Shown here in pieces: positions 1 through 8,051 of a DNA stretch of 64,000 nt (the first letter of the stretch is position 1; every line of letters starts with the position of its first letter). The stretch spans positions 124,001 to 188,000 of the forward strand of contig NZ_JASEEQ010000003.1 in NCBI RefSeq assembly GCF_030019515.1, in the 5' to 3' direction. The notes below the pieces were generated by a model. The model saw only the letters and a program-made list of their open reading frames with translations, made no database searches and was not told the origin of the DNA. Origin of the DNA: Nocardioides sp. (GTDB lineage Bacteria; Actinomycetota; Actinomycetes; Propionibacteriales; Nocardioidaceae). A program made the position numbers and the translations under genes.

Positions 1-169
1 CCTCCGCGAGAACGAGCGGTTCATGGCGGCAACGACCCAGCGCACGCCAGCCGGCCGTTGGGGCGTGCCGGAGGACTTCCACGCGGTCGCCGCGTTCTTG
101 GCCGACCCGTCCCTGACGTTCCACACCGGTAACGAAGTCGTCGTCGACGGCGGCTACACCGTCTTCTAG
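1..169 (+). CDS. SDR-family oxidoreductase, C-terminal fragment
   Basis: This is the 3' end of a gene cut by the window edge; the reading frame begins at base 2. The last 55 codons show the C-terminal signature of classical short-chain dehydrogenases: a Gly-Arg-Trp-Gly-Val-Pro-Glu segment, an Ala-Ala-Phe-Leu-Ala helix, and the final strand Val-Val-Val-Asp-Gly-Gly-Tyr close to the stop. The Rossmann fold and catalytic residues lie outside the window, so the substrate cannot be read. It lies 27 bases before the hotdog pair on the same strand and is probably in the same catabolic operon, which holds four more SDRs. Confidence 0.85.
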   Translation, partial: LRENERFMAATTQRTPAGRWGVPEDFHAVAAFLADPSLTFHTGNEVVVDGGYTVF

Positions 170-196
170 GCCGACACCCACCGCGCAAAGGACGCC

Positions 197-679
197 ATGA
201 CCGTCTCCATCGACAAGCTCCAGACACTCGAGGGCCACGTGCTGCCCGGGGGCCGGATCACCATCGAGCCGCACGAGTCGTTCATCGGGGAGGAAGCCCT
301 GCGCGCCGAGCCGGGAGCCCATGGCGGGGTCCACCCCGCCTGGTTCGTGATCGCGTCTCTGAGGTGCATGGGCATCTCCGTGGACGAGCTGTGCGCACTC
401 GCGTTCCAGGAGGAGGGCGACGTCCTGCTCTTCGGCAACTGCCGCGTCGAGCAGCACCAGCCTCTCCGCGAGGGCGTGACCTACCTGGCGAGTGCCCACA
501 TCGGTGAGGTCAGCTCACGAACGACGCGGGACGGCGCCCGGCTGGACAGCGTCGAGGTCATCGTCCGGCTACGTGTCCAGGAGCCCTCGGGTCGCGACGT
601 GGGTGCGAGCGCAGAAGTCGAGGCCCGGGCCGGCGAGATCGTCAGCACCTACCTGTTCAAGAGAGGAAGCACCACGTGA
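197..679 (+). CDS. Hotdog-fold protein, putative hydratase subunit
   Basis: The product has 160 residues. It shows a hotdog-like layout: a long hydrophobic central helix after His-Pro-Ala-Trp-Phe around residue 48, then alternating strands to the C-terminus. No catalytic Asp-x4-His motif is visible. The stop overlaps the GTG of the next gene by 4 bases (GTGA), so the two are translationally coupled. In actinobacteria, MaoC-like enoyl-CoA hydratases often form heteromers from two small hotdog subunits, one without the catalytic motif (HadAB and ChsH1/ChsH2 type). By analogy this would be the non-catalytic partner. The fold is fairly likely; the function is inferred from context. Confidence 0.6.
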   Translation: MTVSIDKLQTLEGHVLPGGRITIEPHESFIGEEALRAEPGAHGGVHPAWFVIASLRCMGISVDELCALAFQEEGDVLLFGNCRVEQHQPLREGVTYLASAHIGEVSSRTTRDGARLDSVEVIVRLRVQEPSGRDVGASAEVEARAGEIVSTYLFKRGSTT

Positions 680-1119
680 GCAGCCCCGTCGGCTTACAGC
701 CACCGCCGCCAGTCGGGACGTCGCTCCCGAGCCGGGTGATCTGTCAGGTTCGTGAAGAGGACATCCGCATCGTGGCGCTCCTCCTGCGCGACCCCAATCC
801 CATCCACTACGACATCGACGAGGTGCGGCGCCTCGGCATGGGTGACCGGGCGATCAACCAGGGCGGAGCCACCATGGCCTACGTGATGGACGCGGTCGTC
901 TCCTGGGCAGGTTCACGTGCGCACCTCCGGTCGATCGATTGCAGCTTCCGCGGCAGCGTCATGGCGGGTGATGACGTCGAGGTCGGCGGGATCGTCACCG
1001 ACGTTCGGGCGGACGGGCCCGACTTCCTCGTGACGGTCGACGTCTGGGCCGACGTCGTCGGCGGTCGCCGCGCCATCGCGGGGACCAGCACCGTCGTGTG
1101 GCACGGCGGTGCGTCATGA
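676..1119 (+). CDS. MaoC-like (R)-enoyl-CoA hydratase subunit
   Basis: The product has 147 residues and a GTG start that overlaps the preceding stop. It carries the hydratase signature Asp-Pro-Asn-Pro-Ile-His near residues 39-44 (catalytic Asp and His of the MaoC family), followed by a Gln-Gly-Gly-Ala helix and a Phe-Arg-Gly-Ser-Val-Met-Ala-Gly-Asp strand, as in other MaoC hotdog domains. It would hydrate a 2-enoyl-CoA to a 3-hydroxyacyl-CoA, which the SDRs and thiolase nearby could process further. Together with the preceding hotdog gene it probably forms a heteromeric enzyme. The natural substrate (fatty acid, steroid side chain or aromatic acyl-CoA) cannot be told. Confidence 0.8.
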   Translation: MSSPVGLQPPPPVGTSLPSRVICQVREEDIRIVALLLRDPNPIHYDIDEVRRLGMGDRAINQGGATMAYVMDAVVSWAGSRAHLRSIDCSFRGSVMAGDDVEVGGIVTDVRADGPDFLVTVDVWADVVGGRRAIAGTSTVVWHGGAS

Positions 1120-1988
1120 GCATCCTCGGGAACGGGGTAGCGACGATCGACGAAGAACGACGCCGAGCCGTCGCCTCCTCCATTCGGGCCAGTCGCGGCG
1201 GACCGGAGCGCGCCTTCGGCGACCTGGTCGTCGAGCTCGTCGATCCCACGGACGACCGGGGGGTCCCCGGCGCGGGCGGACTCGTCGAGGCTCACATGCA
1301 CGGTTCCGGTGTTCGGTTCGGGCCGGACGGGCTTCCGGCTGCGGGATCGATCGGCGTCCTCGTGGACGATGCGCTCGGATTCGCCATCATCGGGGCTAGC
1401 ACCGGCCATCTCTGGTCGGTGAGCCTGGAGGTCTCGATCGACTTCCTCCACCCCCTTCCGAGTGCGCCCTTGCGCCTCCTGGCCACCGGACGGCCGGGCA
1501 ACGAGGTCGCCGGCTACGGGCACGGCGCGGTCACCACCAGCGACGGGACCGTGGTTGCCCACGCTCGGCAGCATGGTCGCTACGTACCGGCACCGCACTC
1601 GTTCCCCGAGCTGCCGGCCTCCTCCGCGGAGCGGTTCCCCGACACCATCGAAGACCTCCTGGCGACCGAGGTCCACCACGTCGACGGCGCCGTCGTGCTG
1701 AGACTCGCAGACGCCGGCCCGTGGCTGAACGGACTCGGGGTCCTGCACGGTGGTGTGGCGATCTGTGCCGCCGAGGCGGCCGCGGCCCACGCGACCCTCG
1801 ACGCTGCCACCACCATGCAGACGACCTCGATGACGCTTGCCTTCACCCGTCCCATGAGCGGTGAGCACGACCTGGAGTTCCGCGCACGGACGCTCCACGG
1901 CGGTCGTACGGCACGGGTGATCGAGGTCGTGGGCTACGCCGGGGACCGGCCGTCCACCTTCGCCAGGATCATCCGGCAAGCGCTCTGA
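1116..1988 (+). CDS. Tandem-hotdog acyl-CoA thioesterase (PaaI-like)
   Basis: The product has 290 residues when started at the ATG at 1116, which overlaps the upstream stop (ATGA). Two hotdog domains are visible. The first has Gly-Val-Leu-Val-Asp-Asp-Ala-Leu-Gly around residue 80. The second has Leu-His-Gly-Gly-Val-Ala-Ile near residue 210, the usual HGG helix of PaaI-type thioesterases. It would release free acids from dead-end or product acyl-CoAs. It is the last gene of the rightward unit and converges with the TetR gene. An upstream in-frame GTG at 1098 would add six residues, but the coupled ATG is preferred. Confidence 0.75.
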   Translation: MSILGNGVATIDEERRRAVASSIRASRGGPERAFGDLVVELVDPTDDRGVPGAGGLVEAHMHGSGVRFGPDGLPAAGSIGVLVDDALGFAIIGASTGHLWSVSLEVSIDFLHPLPSAPLRLLATGRPGNEVAGYGHGAVTTSDGTVVAHARQHGRYVPAPHSFPELPASSAERFPDTIEDLLATEVHHVDGAVVLRLADAGPWLNGLGVLHGGVAICAAEAAAAHATLDAATTMQTTSMTLAFTRPMSGEHDLEFRARTLHGGRTARVIEVVGYAGDRPSTFARIIRQAL

Positions 1989-2009
1989 GCGCGGGGTGGG
2001 GTCGGGACC

Positions 2010-2615
2010 TCAGGCCAGCTCGCCGAGCGTCAAGAGCGTGTTGCTCAACATCTTGTGCAGCTGTTCCTTCGTCATGGCCCGATCTTCGAGCCAGCTGAGC
2101 GTCGCCGCCGCAATCATGGCCTGATACGCCTTCACCATCGCGTGGTGCGTCGGGTTCGACTGTTCCAGGCCGACGACCAGGAGCAGGCGATTCTCCCAAG
2201 CCTGCAAGCTCTCGACGAGGACGCCCGCCACCTGGGGGTCGGTGCTCGAGGTGGCGTTCAGCAGCGTCATGAACATCTCACGGTTCTGCTCGACTGCGTC
2301 CAGCCAGCGACCCAGCACGACTCGGACGCGGCGCTCGGTCGACCCCTGCTCGGCGGCGGCCGGCTCGGCCGTCACCGGGATCTCGGAGAAGCGTCGGACG
2401 ATCTCGAGGAAGAGATCCCGCTTGGTCCGGAAGTGATAATAGATGTTGGTCCGTGTCGTGCCGGCCTTCTCGGCGATGTCGAGCAGCGACACCGCCTCGT
2501 AAGGCCGCTCGGCGAAGAGTTGTTGAGCCGCGATCAGGATCTGGTCGCGCCGCGTGTCGGCCTCGAGCCTGAGCCGCGGCTGCGCCGGCGTAGCTGCCTG
2601 TGAACCGCTCGTCAC
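2010..2615 (-). CDS. TetR-family transcriptional regulator
   Basis: The product has 201 residues. The N-terminal helix-turn-helix (about residues 22-68) has the TetR pattern: Arg-Asp-Gln-Ile-Leu-Ile-Ala-Ala, then Leu-Phe-Ala-Glu, then Ala-Gly-Thr-Thr-Arg-Thr-Asn-Ile-Tyr-Tyr-His-Phe. The C-terminal ligand domain is all-helical and unspecific. The gene lies downstream of the SDR and thiolase genes on the same strand and faces the thioesterase gene. It probably represses this catabolic cluster and is released by an acyl-CoA intermediate, which is an inference from position. Confidence 0.85.
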   Translation of the reverse strand: MTSGSQAATPAQPRLRLEADTRRDQILIAAQQLFAERPYEAVSLLDIAEKAGTTRTNIYYHFRTKRDLFLEIVRRFSEIPVTAEPAAAEQGSTERRVRVVLGRWLDAVEQNREMFMTLLNATSSTDPQVAGVLVESLQAWENRLLLVVGLEQSNPTHHAMVKAYQAMIAAATLSWLEDRAMTKEQLHKMLSNTLLTLGELA

Positions 2616-2673
2616 CGCGCCACCATAGCCCTGGGGTCGGTCGGCCGGCCCGATTCGCTCACGCCCAGATCTC

Positions 2674-3411
2674 TCACATCGCCAGTCCGCCGTCGACGGG
2701 GAGGACCACCCCGGTGACGTAGGAACTCTGCTCCGCGGCCAGGTACCCGATGGCGGTGGCCATCTCCTCCGGCTCGGCGAACCGTCCCACCGGCACCATC
2801 TCGGTCATCTCGTCGATGCGCTCGACGGGCAGCGAGGTCACCATCGGGGTCGCCGCATTGGGTGAGATGGCGTTCACGGTGATGCCGAACCGCGCCGTCT
2901 CCTTGGCGACGGTCTTGGTGAAGGCGATGATCCCGCCCTTGGCGGCCGCGTAGTTCGACTGGCCGATGGTTCCGTGCAGGCCGGTGTACGAGGTCACGTT
3001 GATGATCCGCCCGTAGCCGGCCGCACGCATCACGGGCACGACGGCACGCGTCACGGCGAAGGTCCCGCCGAGATGCACGTCCAGGACGTCTTGCCACTCC
3101 TCGTCGCCGAGCTTCCACACAACGCGGTCTCGGGTGATTCCGGCGTTGTTCACAGCGATGTCGATCCGGCCGGTCCACGCCTCCACGGCCCGCACGACTT
3201 CACCCACCGCGGCGGTGTCCGTGACGTCGATGGCGTGGGTTGCGACCCGCGCGGAGGCCGGCCAGGCGTCGGCCAATGCCTCGGAGCTCCGGTCGAGGAC
3301 CGCCACGTGCGCACCTGCGTCGTGGAACATGGCGGCGATCGCGCGGCCGATGCCCTGCGCGCCGCCGGTGACCAGTGCGGTGCGACCGCTGAAGTCGAAG
3401 GAGATGCTCAC
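2674..3411 (-). CDS. SDR dehydrogenase, 3-oxoacyl reductase-like (FabG/PhaB type)
   Basis: I start it at the GTG at 3411, seven bases after the thiolase stop, giving 245 residues (a normal SDR length). The NAD(P) motif Thr-Gly-Gly-Ala-Gln-Gly-Ile-Gly is near residue 13, Asn-Asn-Ala-Gly follows, then a catalytic Ser and Tyr-Ala-Ala-Ala-Lys. The C-terminal Val-Thr-Gly-Val-Val-Leu-Pro-Val-Asp-Gly-Gly is typical of FabG-like and acetoacetyl-CoA reductase enzymes. Coupled to the thiolase, it probably interconverts 3-hydroxyacyl- and 3-oxoacyl-CoA. A longer in-frame extension upstream is antisense to the thiolase and was not used. Confidence 0.85.
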   Translation of the reverse strand: MSISFDFSGRTALVTGGAQGIGRAIAAMFHDAGAHVAVLDRSSEALADAWPASARVATHAIDVTDTAAVGEVVRAVEAWTGRIDIAVNNAGITRDRVVWKLGDEEWQDVLDVHLGGTFAVTRAVVPVMRAAGYGRIINVTSYTGLHGTIGQSNYAAAKGGIIAFTKTVAKETARFGITVNAISPNAATPMVTSLPVERIDEMTEMVPVGRFAEPEEMATAIGYLAAEQSSYVTGVVLPVDGGLAM

Positions 3412-3418
3412 GGTCCGG

Positions 3419-4600
3419 TCACATCCGCTCGATGATCGTCGCATTCGCCATGCCGCCGCCCTCACACATCGTCTGCAGCCCATAGCGGCCACCGGATGCC
3501 TCGAGGTTCGAGAGCATGGTGGTGAGGAGGCGCGTACCGGACGCACCGAGCGCGTGCCCCAGGGCGATGGCACCGCCGGAAGGGTTCAGCCGCTCGGGGT
3601 CGGCGCCGGTCTCGCGCAGCCAGCACAGCGGCACCGGCGCGAACGCCTCGTTCACCTCGACGGTGTCGATGTCGTCGATGCCCAAGCCAGCGCGCGCCAG
3701 CACCTTCTGGGTCGCAGGAATGACACCGGTCAACATGAAGAGCGGGTCGCTGCCGGTGACGGAGAACGAGTGGAACCGCGCCCGAGGCCGCAGTCCCAGC
3801 CGGGCAGCGCGCTCCTCGCTCATGATGAGGACGGCCGAGGCCGCGTCGGTCAGCGGCGAGGAGTTCCCGGCGGTGATGCTCCAGTCGATCTGCGGGAACC
3901 GTGCGCTGGACTCCGGGCTCGCGAACGACGGGCGCAGGCCGGCGAGCCCTTCGGCGGTCGTGGTGGCCCGAATGGTCTCGTCCTCGAGGTGGACGGTTCC
4001 GTCCGGGAGGGTGATCGGCACGATCTCACCACTCAGGTGGCCCGACTGCACGGCCGCGGCCGCGAGTCGGTGGGAGCGGGCGGAGTACTCGTCGAGGTCC
4101 GCACGCGACAGCTTCCAGTGCGCCGCGATGAGCTCGGCGGAGACGCCCTGACCGATCAGGCCCTCGGGATACCGGTCAGCCAGCGGCCCCACGTTCGGGT
4201 CCTGCCCCTGCGAGCTGGCGCCCATCGGGATGCGGCTCATGGACTCGACACCGCAGGCGATGACGATGTCGTAGGCCCCCGCGATCACACCCTGGGCGGC
4301 GAAGTGGGCCGCCTGCTGACTCGATCCGCACTGTCGGTCGACGGTCGTCGCCGGGACCGACTCGGGGAGCCCGGCTGCCAGCACGGCGGTACGTGCGATG
4401 TTCAGGGCCTGCTCGCCGGTCTGGGACACACACCCGGCAATGACGTCGTCGATCGTGGCCGGGTCGACCTCGTTTCGGCCCAGCAGTGCCCGTAGCGTCT
4501 GCTGCAGCAGGTCGACGGGATGCACCGACGAGAGGGCTCCGCCTGGCTTGCCCCGCCCAGATGCTGTGCGGACGGCATCCACGATGACTGCAGTGGTCAT
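3419..4600 (-). CDS. Acetyl-CoA C-acyltransferase (thiolase)
   Basis: The product has 393 residues, the standard thiolase length. The nucleophilic Cys91 lies in Asp-Arg-Gln-Cys-Gly-Ser-Ser, His349 in Gly-His-Ala-Leu-Gly-Ala-Ser-Gly (usually Gly-His-Pro), and the acid/base Cys379 in Cys-Glu-Gly-Gly-Gly-Met-Ala-Asn-Ala. It cleaves 3-oxoacyl-CoA with CoA, the last step of a beta-oxidation round. A good Shine-Dalgarno (AAGGAG) lies five bases before the ATG. It heads a leftward unit with the SDR at 2674 and the TetR gene. The specificity (fatty acid or steroid) is not evident. Confidence 0.93.
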   Translation of the reverse strand: MTTAVIVDAVRTASGRGKPGGALSSVHPVDLLQQTLRALLGRNEVDPATIDDVIAGCVSQTGEQALNIARTAVLAAGLPESVPATTVDRQCGSSQQAAHFAAQGVIAGAYDIVIACGVESMSRIPMGASSQGQDPNVGPLADRYPEGLIGQGVSAELIAAHWKLSRADLDEYSARSHRLAAAAVQSGHLSGEIVPITLPDGTVHLEDETIRATTTAEGLAGLRPSFASPESSARFPQIDWSITAGNSSPLTDAASAVLIMSEERAARLGLRPRARFHSFSVTGSDPLFMLTGVIPATQKVLARAGLGIDDIDTVEVNEAFAPVPLCWLRETGADPERLNPSGGAIALGHALGASGTRLLTTMLSNLEASGGRYGLQTMCEGGGMANATIIERM

Positions 4601-4663
4601 GATTGCTCCTTGTTGGTTCTGACGTTCAGACGCCGGGCGGTGCCGACAGAAGGTGGACTCGGG

Positions 4664-5401
4664 TCAGGCGCGCCAGAGGTGGCGGCCCGGGCGGGTGAGG
4701 ACGAGCGAGGGAACGACCGTCCGGCGGCTCAGTCGGGTGAGGCCGACCACGGCCTCGGCGACGTCGTCGACCGGGAGCATCGACTCGGGTGGCACGGTCT
4801 CGGCCAAGCCCTTGGTCATGTCGGTGGCAACGTAGCCAGGACATACCGCTGTGGCAGACACGCCACCGTCGGACTCCTCCGTGGAGAACGTCTCGCACCA
4901 GGAGATCAGTGCGGCCTTGGTCGCGCCGTAGGCGGAGTTGAGCGGTTCGCCGACGATTCCGGTCGTCGAGGCGATCGCGATGACCCGCCCGCCGCGTGGT
5001 GAGGCCTGCCCGGCATCGCGCAGGAGCGGCAGGAGGTCCTGGGTGAGCACGTATGCCGATCGCACGTTGATGGCGAACAGCTTGTCGAGGCGCCGAGCCG
5101 GATAGTCGGCGAAGGCCCCGATCGCGCCCATGCCGGCGTTGTGCACCAGGACATCGAGTCGGCGATGAATCCCCTCGTGTGCGCGGGCCAGCCGGTGGAC
5201 GTCCCCCTCGTCCGAGGCGTCGGCCGGGCAGGTGAGGACCTGGACCGGGTGGGCGGCGCGCAACCGGTCGGCCGCGGCATCGAGTGCGGAGGCATCGCGG
5301 GCGCTGAGAGTGAGGTCGTAGCCGGCGGCGGCGAGCCGTTGCGCCACGGCGAAGCCGATCCCCCTCGACCCACCGGTCACGAGTGCTGCGCGCCGGCTCA
5401 C
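4664..5401 (-). CDS. SDR-family oxidoreductase
   Basis: The product has 245 residues and starts with a GTG that overlaps the stop of the next upstream SDR by 4 bases. It has Thr-Gly-Gly-Ser-Arg-Gly-Ile-Gly at residues 9-16, His-Asn-Ala-Gly in the middle, Ala-Ser-Thr-Thr-Gly and the Tyr-Gly-Ala-Thr-Lys catalytic pair. The C-terminal tail after Val-Asp-Asp-Val-Ala-Glu-Ala-Val resembles the extended 'classical' SDRs often labelled 3-ketoacyl reductase. It lies in a leftward run of oxidoreductases; the substrate is unknown. Confidence 0.85.
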   Translation of the reverse strand: MSRRAALVTGGSRGIGFAVAQRLAAAGYDLTLSARDASALDAAADRLRAAHPVQVLTCPADASDEGDVHRLARAHEGIHRRLDVLVHNAGMGAIGAFADYPARRLDKLFAINVRSAYVLTQDLLPLLRDAGQASPRGGRVIAIASTTGIVGEPLNSAYGATKAALISWCETFSTEESDGGVSATAVCPGYVATDMTKGLAETVPPESMLPVDDVAEAVVGLTRLSRRTVVPSLVLTRPGRHLWRA

Positions 5402-6159
5402 CGCGGGGCCATCCGGATCGCGCCGTCGAGCCTGATGACTTCACCGTTGAGCATCGCGTTGTCAACGATGTGCTCCACCAGCGCGCCGTACTCGGAGGGG
5501 TTCCCCATCCGGTGCGGGTGTGGCACCTGATCCGCCAGCGAGGCCCGGATCTCCTCGCTGAGTCCGGAGAGGATCGGTGTGTCGAACGTGCCTGGCGCGA
5601 TCGTCATCACCCGGATCATGTCGGCGGCCAGCTCGCGTGCCAGGGGGAGGGTCATCGCCGCGATCCCACCCTTGGACGCCGAGTAGGAAGCCTGACCGAT
5701 CTGGCCGTCGAACGCAGCCACGGAGGCCGTGTTGACGACCACTCCTCGCTCGCCGTCGAGCACGGGCGTCTCGGCCAGCATGGTCGCCACCGCCAGCCGG
5801 ATCACGTTGAAGGAGCCGATCAGGTTGACCTCGATCACCCGGCGGAACCGCTCGAGGTCGACGGGCCTACCCCGGGACACCGTGCGGGCGGGGTCGCCGA
5901 CCCCTGCGCAGTTGACGACGATGCGCAGCGGGCCGAGCGCGGACGCGGTCGCGACCGCCTCGGCCACGCCATCGGGGTCGCACACGTCTGCCGGCGCGAA
6001 TGTCAGGCCCTTGGTCGACGCGGCCACCGCCGCTCCGTTCGAGGCGGGGCGATCGACGATGACCGCTCGAGCTCCTCGCGCGACGAGTGCGGTGGCGGTC
6101 GCCAGGCCCAGTCCCGACGCTCCACCCGTCACCAGCGCCACGGCACCGTCTGGGTTCAC
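5398..6159 (-). CDS. SDR dehydrogenase, 3-hydroxyacyl-CoA dehydrogenase type-2-like
   Basis: The product has 253 residues. Besides the SDR motifs (Thr-Gly-Gly-Ala-Ser-Gly-Leu-Gly, Asn-Cys-Ala-Gly, Tyr-Ser-Ala-Ser-Lys) it has features of the HSD10 (type-2 3-hydroxyacyl-CoA dehydrogenase) group: Asn-Val-Ile-Arg-Leu-Ala, Ile-Ala-Pro-Gly-Thr-Phe-Asp-Thr-Pro-Ile, and Leu-Asn-Gly-Glu-Val-Ile-Arg-Leu-Asp-Gly-Ala-Ile-Arg-Met at the C-terminus. It probably oxidises a 3-hydroxyacyl-CoA with NAD+, upstream of the thiolase step. It is the first gene of its leftward unit and is divergent from the SDR at 6507. Confidence 0.88.
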   Translation of the reverse strand: MNPDGAVALVTGGASGLGLATATALVARGARAVIVDRPASNGAAVAASTKGLTFAPADVCDPDGVAEAVATASALGPLRIVVNCAGVGDPARTVSRGRPVDLERFRRVIEVNLIGSFNVIRLAVATMLAETPVLDGERGVVVNTASVAAFDGQIGQASYSASKGGIAAMTLPLARELAADMIRVMTIAPGTFDTPILSGLSEEIRASLADQVPHPHRMGNPSEYGALVEHIVDNAMLNGEVIRLDGAIRMAPR

Positions 6160-6506
6160 CTGGTCCGCCCTTCCAGATCGGGTCTATCCCGACTGAGCTT
6201 GCGCACCGTCGAGCACGGTGCGCGGATCTTGGAGTGAGGCTAGGCAGCCCGCGATCCGGTGGAATGTCGCGAACCGATACACCCGCCACCCGGGGCGCGG
6301 CTGGACTGCCGCGTCAAGCCGGCCGGGCTTCTCGACGCGGAATCCGCGACCGGGCAGCGTCGACCCGGCCGTTGTCCCGTTCTGCTACACCGTTGCCCCA
6401 TCGCTTGCGGGGCAGGTGGCACGGGCCGAAGTATCGCCCTCAGCGCTGCGTCGGGTCGCACCCGTCGCGCGACTCAACCTGGCTCACGTGCGACGACGGA
6501 GGAAGC
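6160..6506. other. Divergent intergenic region between two SDR genes
   Basis: This 347-base spacer separates two outward-facing SDR genes, so it must hold both their promoters. The clearest structure is the perfect palindrome at 6201-6223. A Shine-Dalgarno (GGAGGAAG) for the rightward gene lies at its right end. I see no further gene; the open frames crossing it show no protein-like composition. Confidence 0.6.
6201..6223. promoter_or_regulatory. Perfect inverted repeat, candidate operator
   Basis: GCGCACCGT and ACGGTGCGC form perfect 9-base arms around a 5-base spacer (CGAGC). It lies 42 bases upstream of the leftward SDR start, inside the divergent promoter region, with no T-run after it. 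An operator, for example of the TetR protein encoded at 2010, is more likely than a terminator. No second copy was found by eye. Confidence 0.4.
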
Positions 6507-7268
6507 ATGGCGATTTCGTTCGATCTGTCCGGGACAGCGCTCGTCACCGGCGCCGGGGGCGGCATCGGCAGCAGGATCGCGGTCGTCTTGGCCGAGCACG
6601 GCGCCGACGTCGCGTGCCACGATGTCCAGGCGGAGTCGCTCGAGCCCGTCGTCGAGGCGATCAGGGCGACGGGTCGCCGTGCGCTCGCCCTGACCGGCGA
6701 CGTCACCGCCGAGGACGCGATGAGCATTGCGGTGGAGAGGACCGAGGCGCAGCTCGGACCGCTCCGCTACGCGGTCAATGCTGCCGGGATCAACACGTGG
6801 TGCCGGGCCGAGGAGATGCCGCATGAGCAGTGGCAACACCTGCTCGATGTCAATCTGACCGGCGTCTTCCGGGCATGCCAAGCCGAAGCCCGGGCCATGC
6901 TGGTCCACGGAGCGGGCAGCATCGTCAACATCGGGTCGATCTCAGCCGGGATCGCCAACCGCGGGCTCGAGCAGGCGCACTACAACGCTTCCAAGGCCGC
7001 GGTCGTTCACCTGTCGACGACGCTCGCCCTCGAGTGGGCCGGTCGGGGACTGCGGGTCAACAGCCTGAGTCCCGGCTACACGATGACTCCCATGGCGGCC
7101 GACCCCGCCGTGGCTGAGTACGTCGCCGCCGTCGTGCAGGACATCCCGCTCAGCCGCATGGCCGACCCCGTTGAGATCGCCGGTCCTGCGGTGTTCTTGC
7201 TCAGCGACGCCGCGTCCTACCTCACCGGCCACGACCTGGTGGTCGACGGGGGCGCGACGCGCTGGTGA
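6507..7268 (+). CDS. SDR-family oxidoreductase
   Basis: The product has 253 residues. The ATG at 6507 is preceded at ideal distance by GGAGGAAG; a longer frame back to 6087 runs through the divergent promoter region and is rejected. Thr-Gly-Ala-Gly-Gly-Gly-Ile-Gly is at residues 13-20, Asn-Ala-Ala-Gly replaces the usual Asn-Asn-Ala-Gly, and the catalytic triad is Ser, Tyr-Asn-Ala-Ser-Lys. The end, Thr-Gly-His-Asp-Leu-Val-Val-Asp-Gly-Gly-Ala, is typical for SDRs resembling sorbitol or gluconate dehydrogenases. It is transcribed alone to the right; the substrate is unknown. Confidence 0.88.
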   Translation: MAISFDLSGTALVTGAGGGIGSRIAVVLAEHGADVACHDVQAESLEPVVEAIRATGRRALALTGDVTAEDAMSIAVERTEAQLGPLRYAVNAAGINTWCRAEEMPHEQWQHLLDVNLTGVFRACQAEARAMLVHGAGSIVNIGSISAGIANRGLEQAHYNASKAAVVHLSTTLALEWAGRGLRVNSLSPGYTMTPMAADPAVAEYVAAVVQDIPLSRMADPVEIAGPAVFLLSDAASYLTGHDLVVDGGATRW

Positions 7269-8051
7269 TCATGCCTGACCGAGCGGGCCAGTCTGGAACC
7301 TCTCCGCGGAGAGGAAGGCGCGAATCCGCATCGGGGCTTGCTTGCCGTGCGGCCGCCAGCATCGAGCGGAGGCCGTGGGCGCGCGGGCCGGACCGGTGTC
7401 CGACTTTGCGACGAGTCGTGATGTGGTCGGCACCTAGTCTGACGGCGCAGTCCAGCGCCGCCGGTCTGTCACCAACCTGGACGTCATCATCGACATCCCT
7501 CGGCTACGGCGCCGTCATGCGAGATCGAGGACCAGCCACGAGGCATGGTCCTCGTTGATCTGTCCGGTTCGAAAGTCAAAGGGAAGGTCCCATGATCGAC
7601 GGGCTCGCGCTCCAGGTGCTCCTCAGCTCCCGGAGCATGACGATCGACCGGATGCGGGCCGTCTGCGACCAGGTGATCACCGGCCTCGAGCTCGTCCCGG
7701 CCTGAGGCAGCCGTCCACCCGGTTGCATCAGCCCGTGGCAGCGCAGAACGAACGATTGAACCAACGGCCTGGTGCGGCACCACTTCCCCAAAGACACCGG
7801 CTTGGCCAGCTGGACCGGGGCAGATCGGATTACTGGAGACGCTGCGCACATCATCGTGCCTCGTACGGGTGCCGGACGGCATCGGCCTCCTCCATCCGTG
7901 CCAGTCAAGGAGCAGCGGAGATGGCGGGGCGTCACCCCCGCGCGCGTGGGACCTTTGCCCATATAGCGACTGCGGGCCCGCCTCGCAGAGTGCAGAGCGG
8001 GACTCGGTCGTGCGCGGACAGCGGCAGAGAGCGGTCGTTGCCTTGCACTGC
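7269..8051. other. Gene-poor region with a decayed regulator
   Basis: No intact gene can be supported in these 783 bases. Base composition is less GC-rich and codon periodicity disappears. The only recognisable coding trace is the C-terminal end of a TetR regulator at 7559-7705. Open frames of 60-130 codons on both strands have mixed, unstructured composition and no ribosome binding sites, and I regard them as chance. The region looks like decayed DNA at the edge of a variable segment. Confidence 0.6.
7559..7705 (+). pseudogene. TetR-family regulator remnant (C-terminal piece)
   Basis: The frame from the in-frame stop at 7556-7558 to the TGA at 7703-7705 encodes a peptide whose centre reads Met-Ile-Asp-Gly-Leu-Ala-Leu-Gln-Val-Leu-Leu, then Met-Thr-Ile-Asp-Arg-Met, then a final helix. 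This is the usual C-terminal pattern of TetR ligand domains (Asp-Gly-Leu-Ala-Leu ... last dimer helix). No helix-turn-helix can be found upstream in any frame. It is therefore probably the tail of a deleted regulator, perhaps once linked to the SDR at 6507. The alternative is a chance match, which is less likely given the length. Confidence 0.5.

Noticed and set aside
6087..6506. N-terminal extension of the SDR at 6507
   Set aside because: It runs through the divergent promoter region, is Arg/Pro-rich, and the ATG at 6507 has a consensus Shine-Dalgarno.
7487..7962. Minus-strand frames of about 130 codons in the 7.3-8.0 kb spacer
   Set aside because: No ribosome binding site, no recognisable motif and no sensible composition; they overlap each other in different frames.
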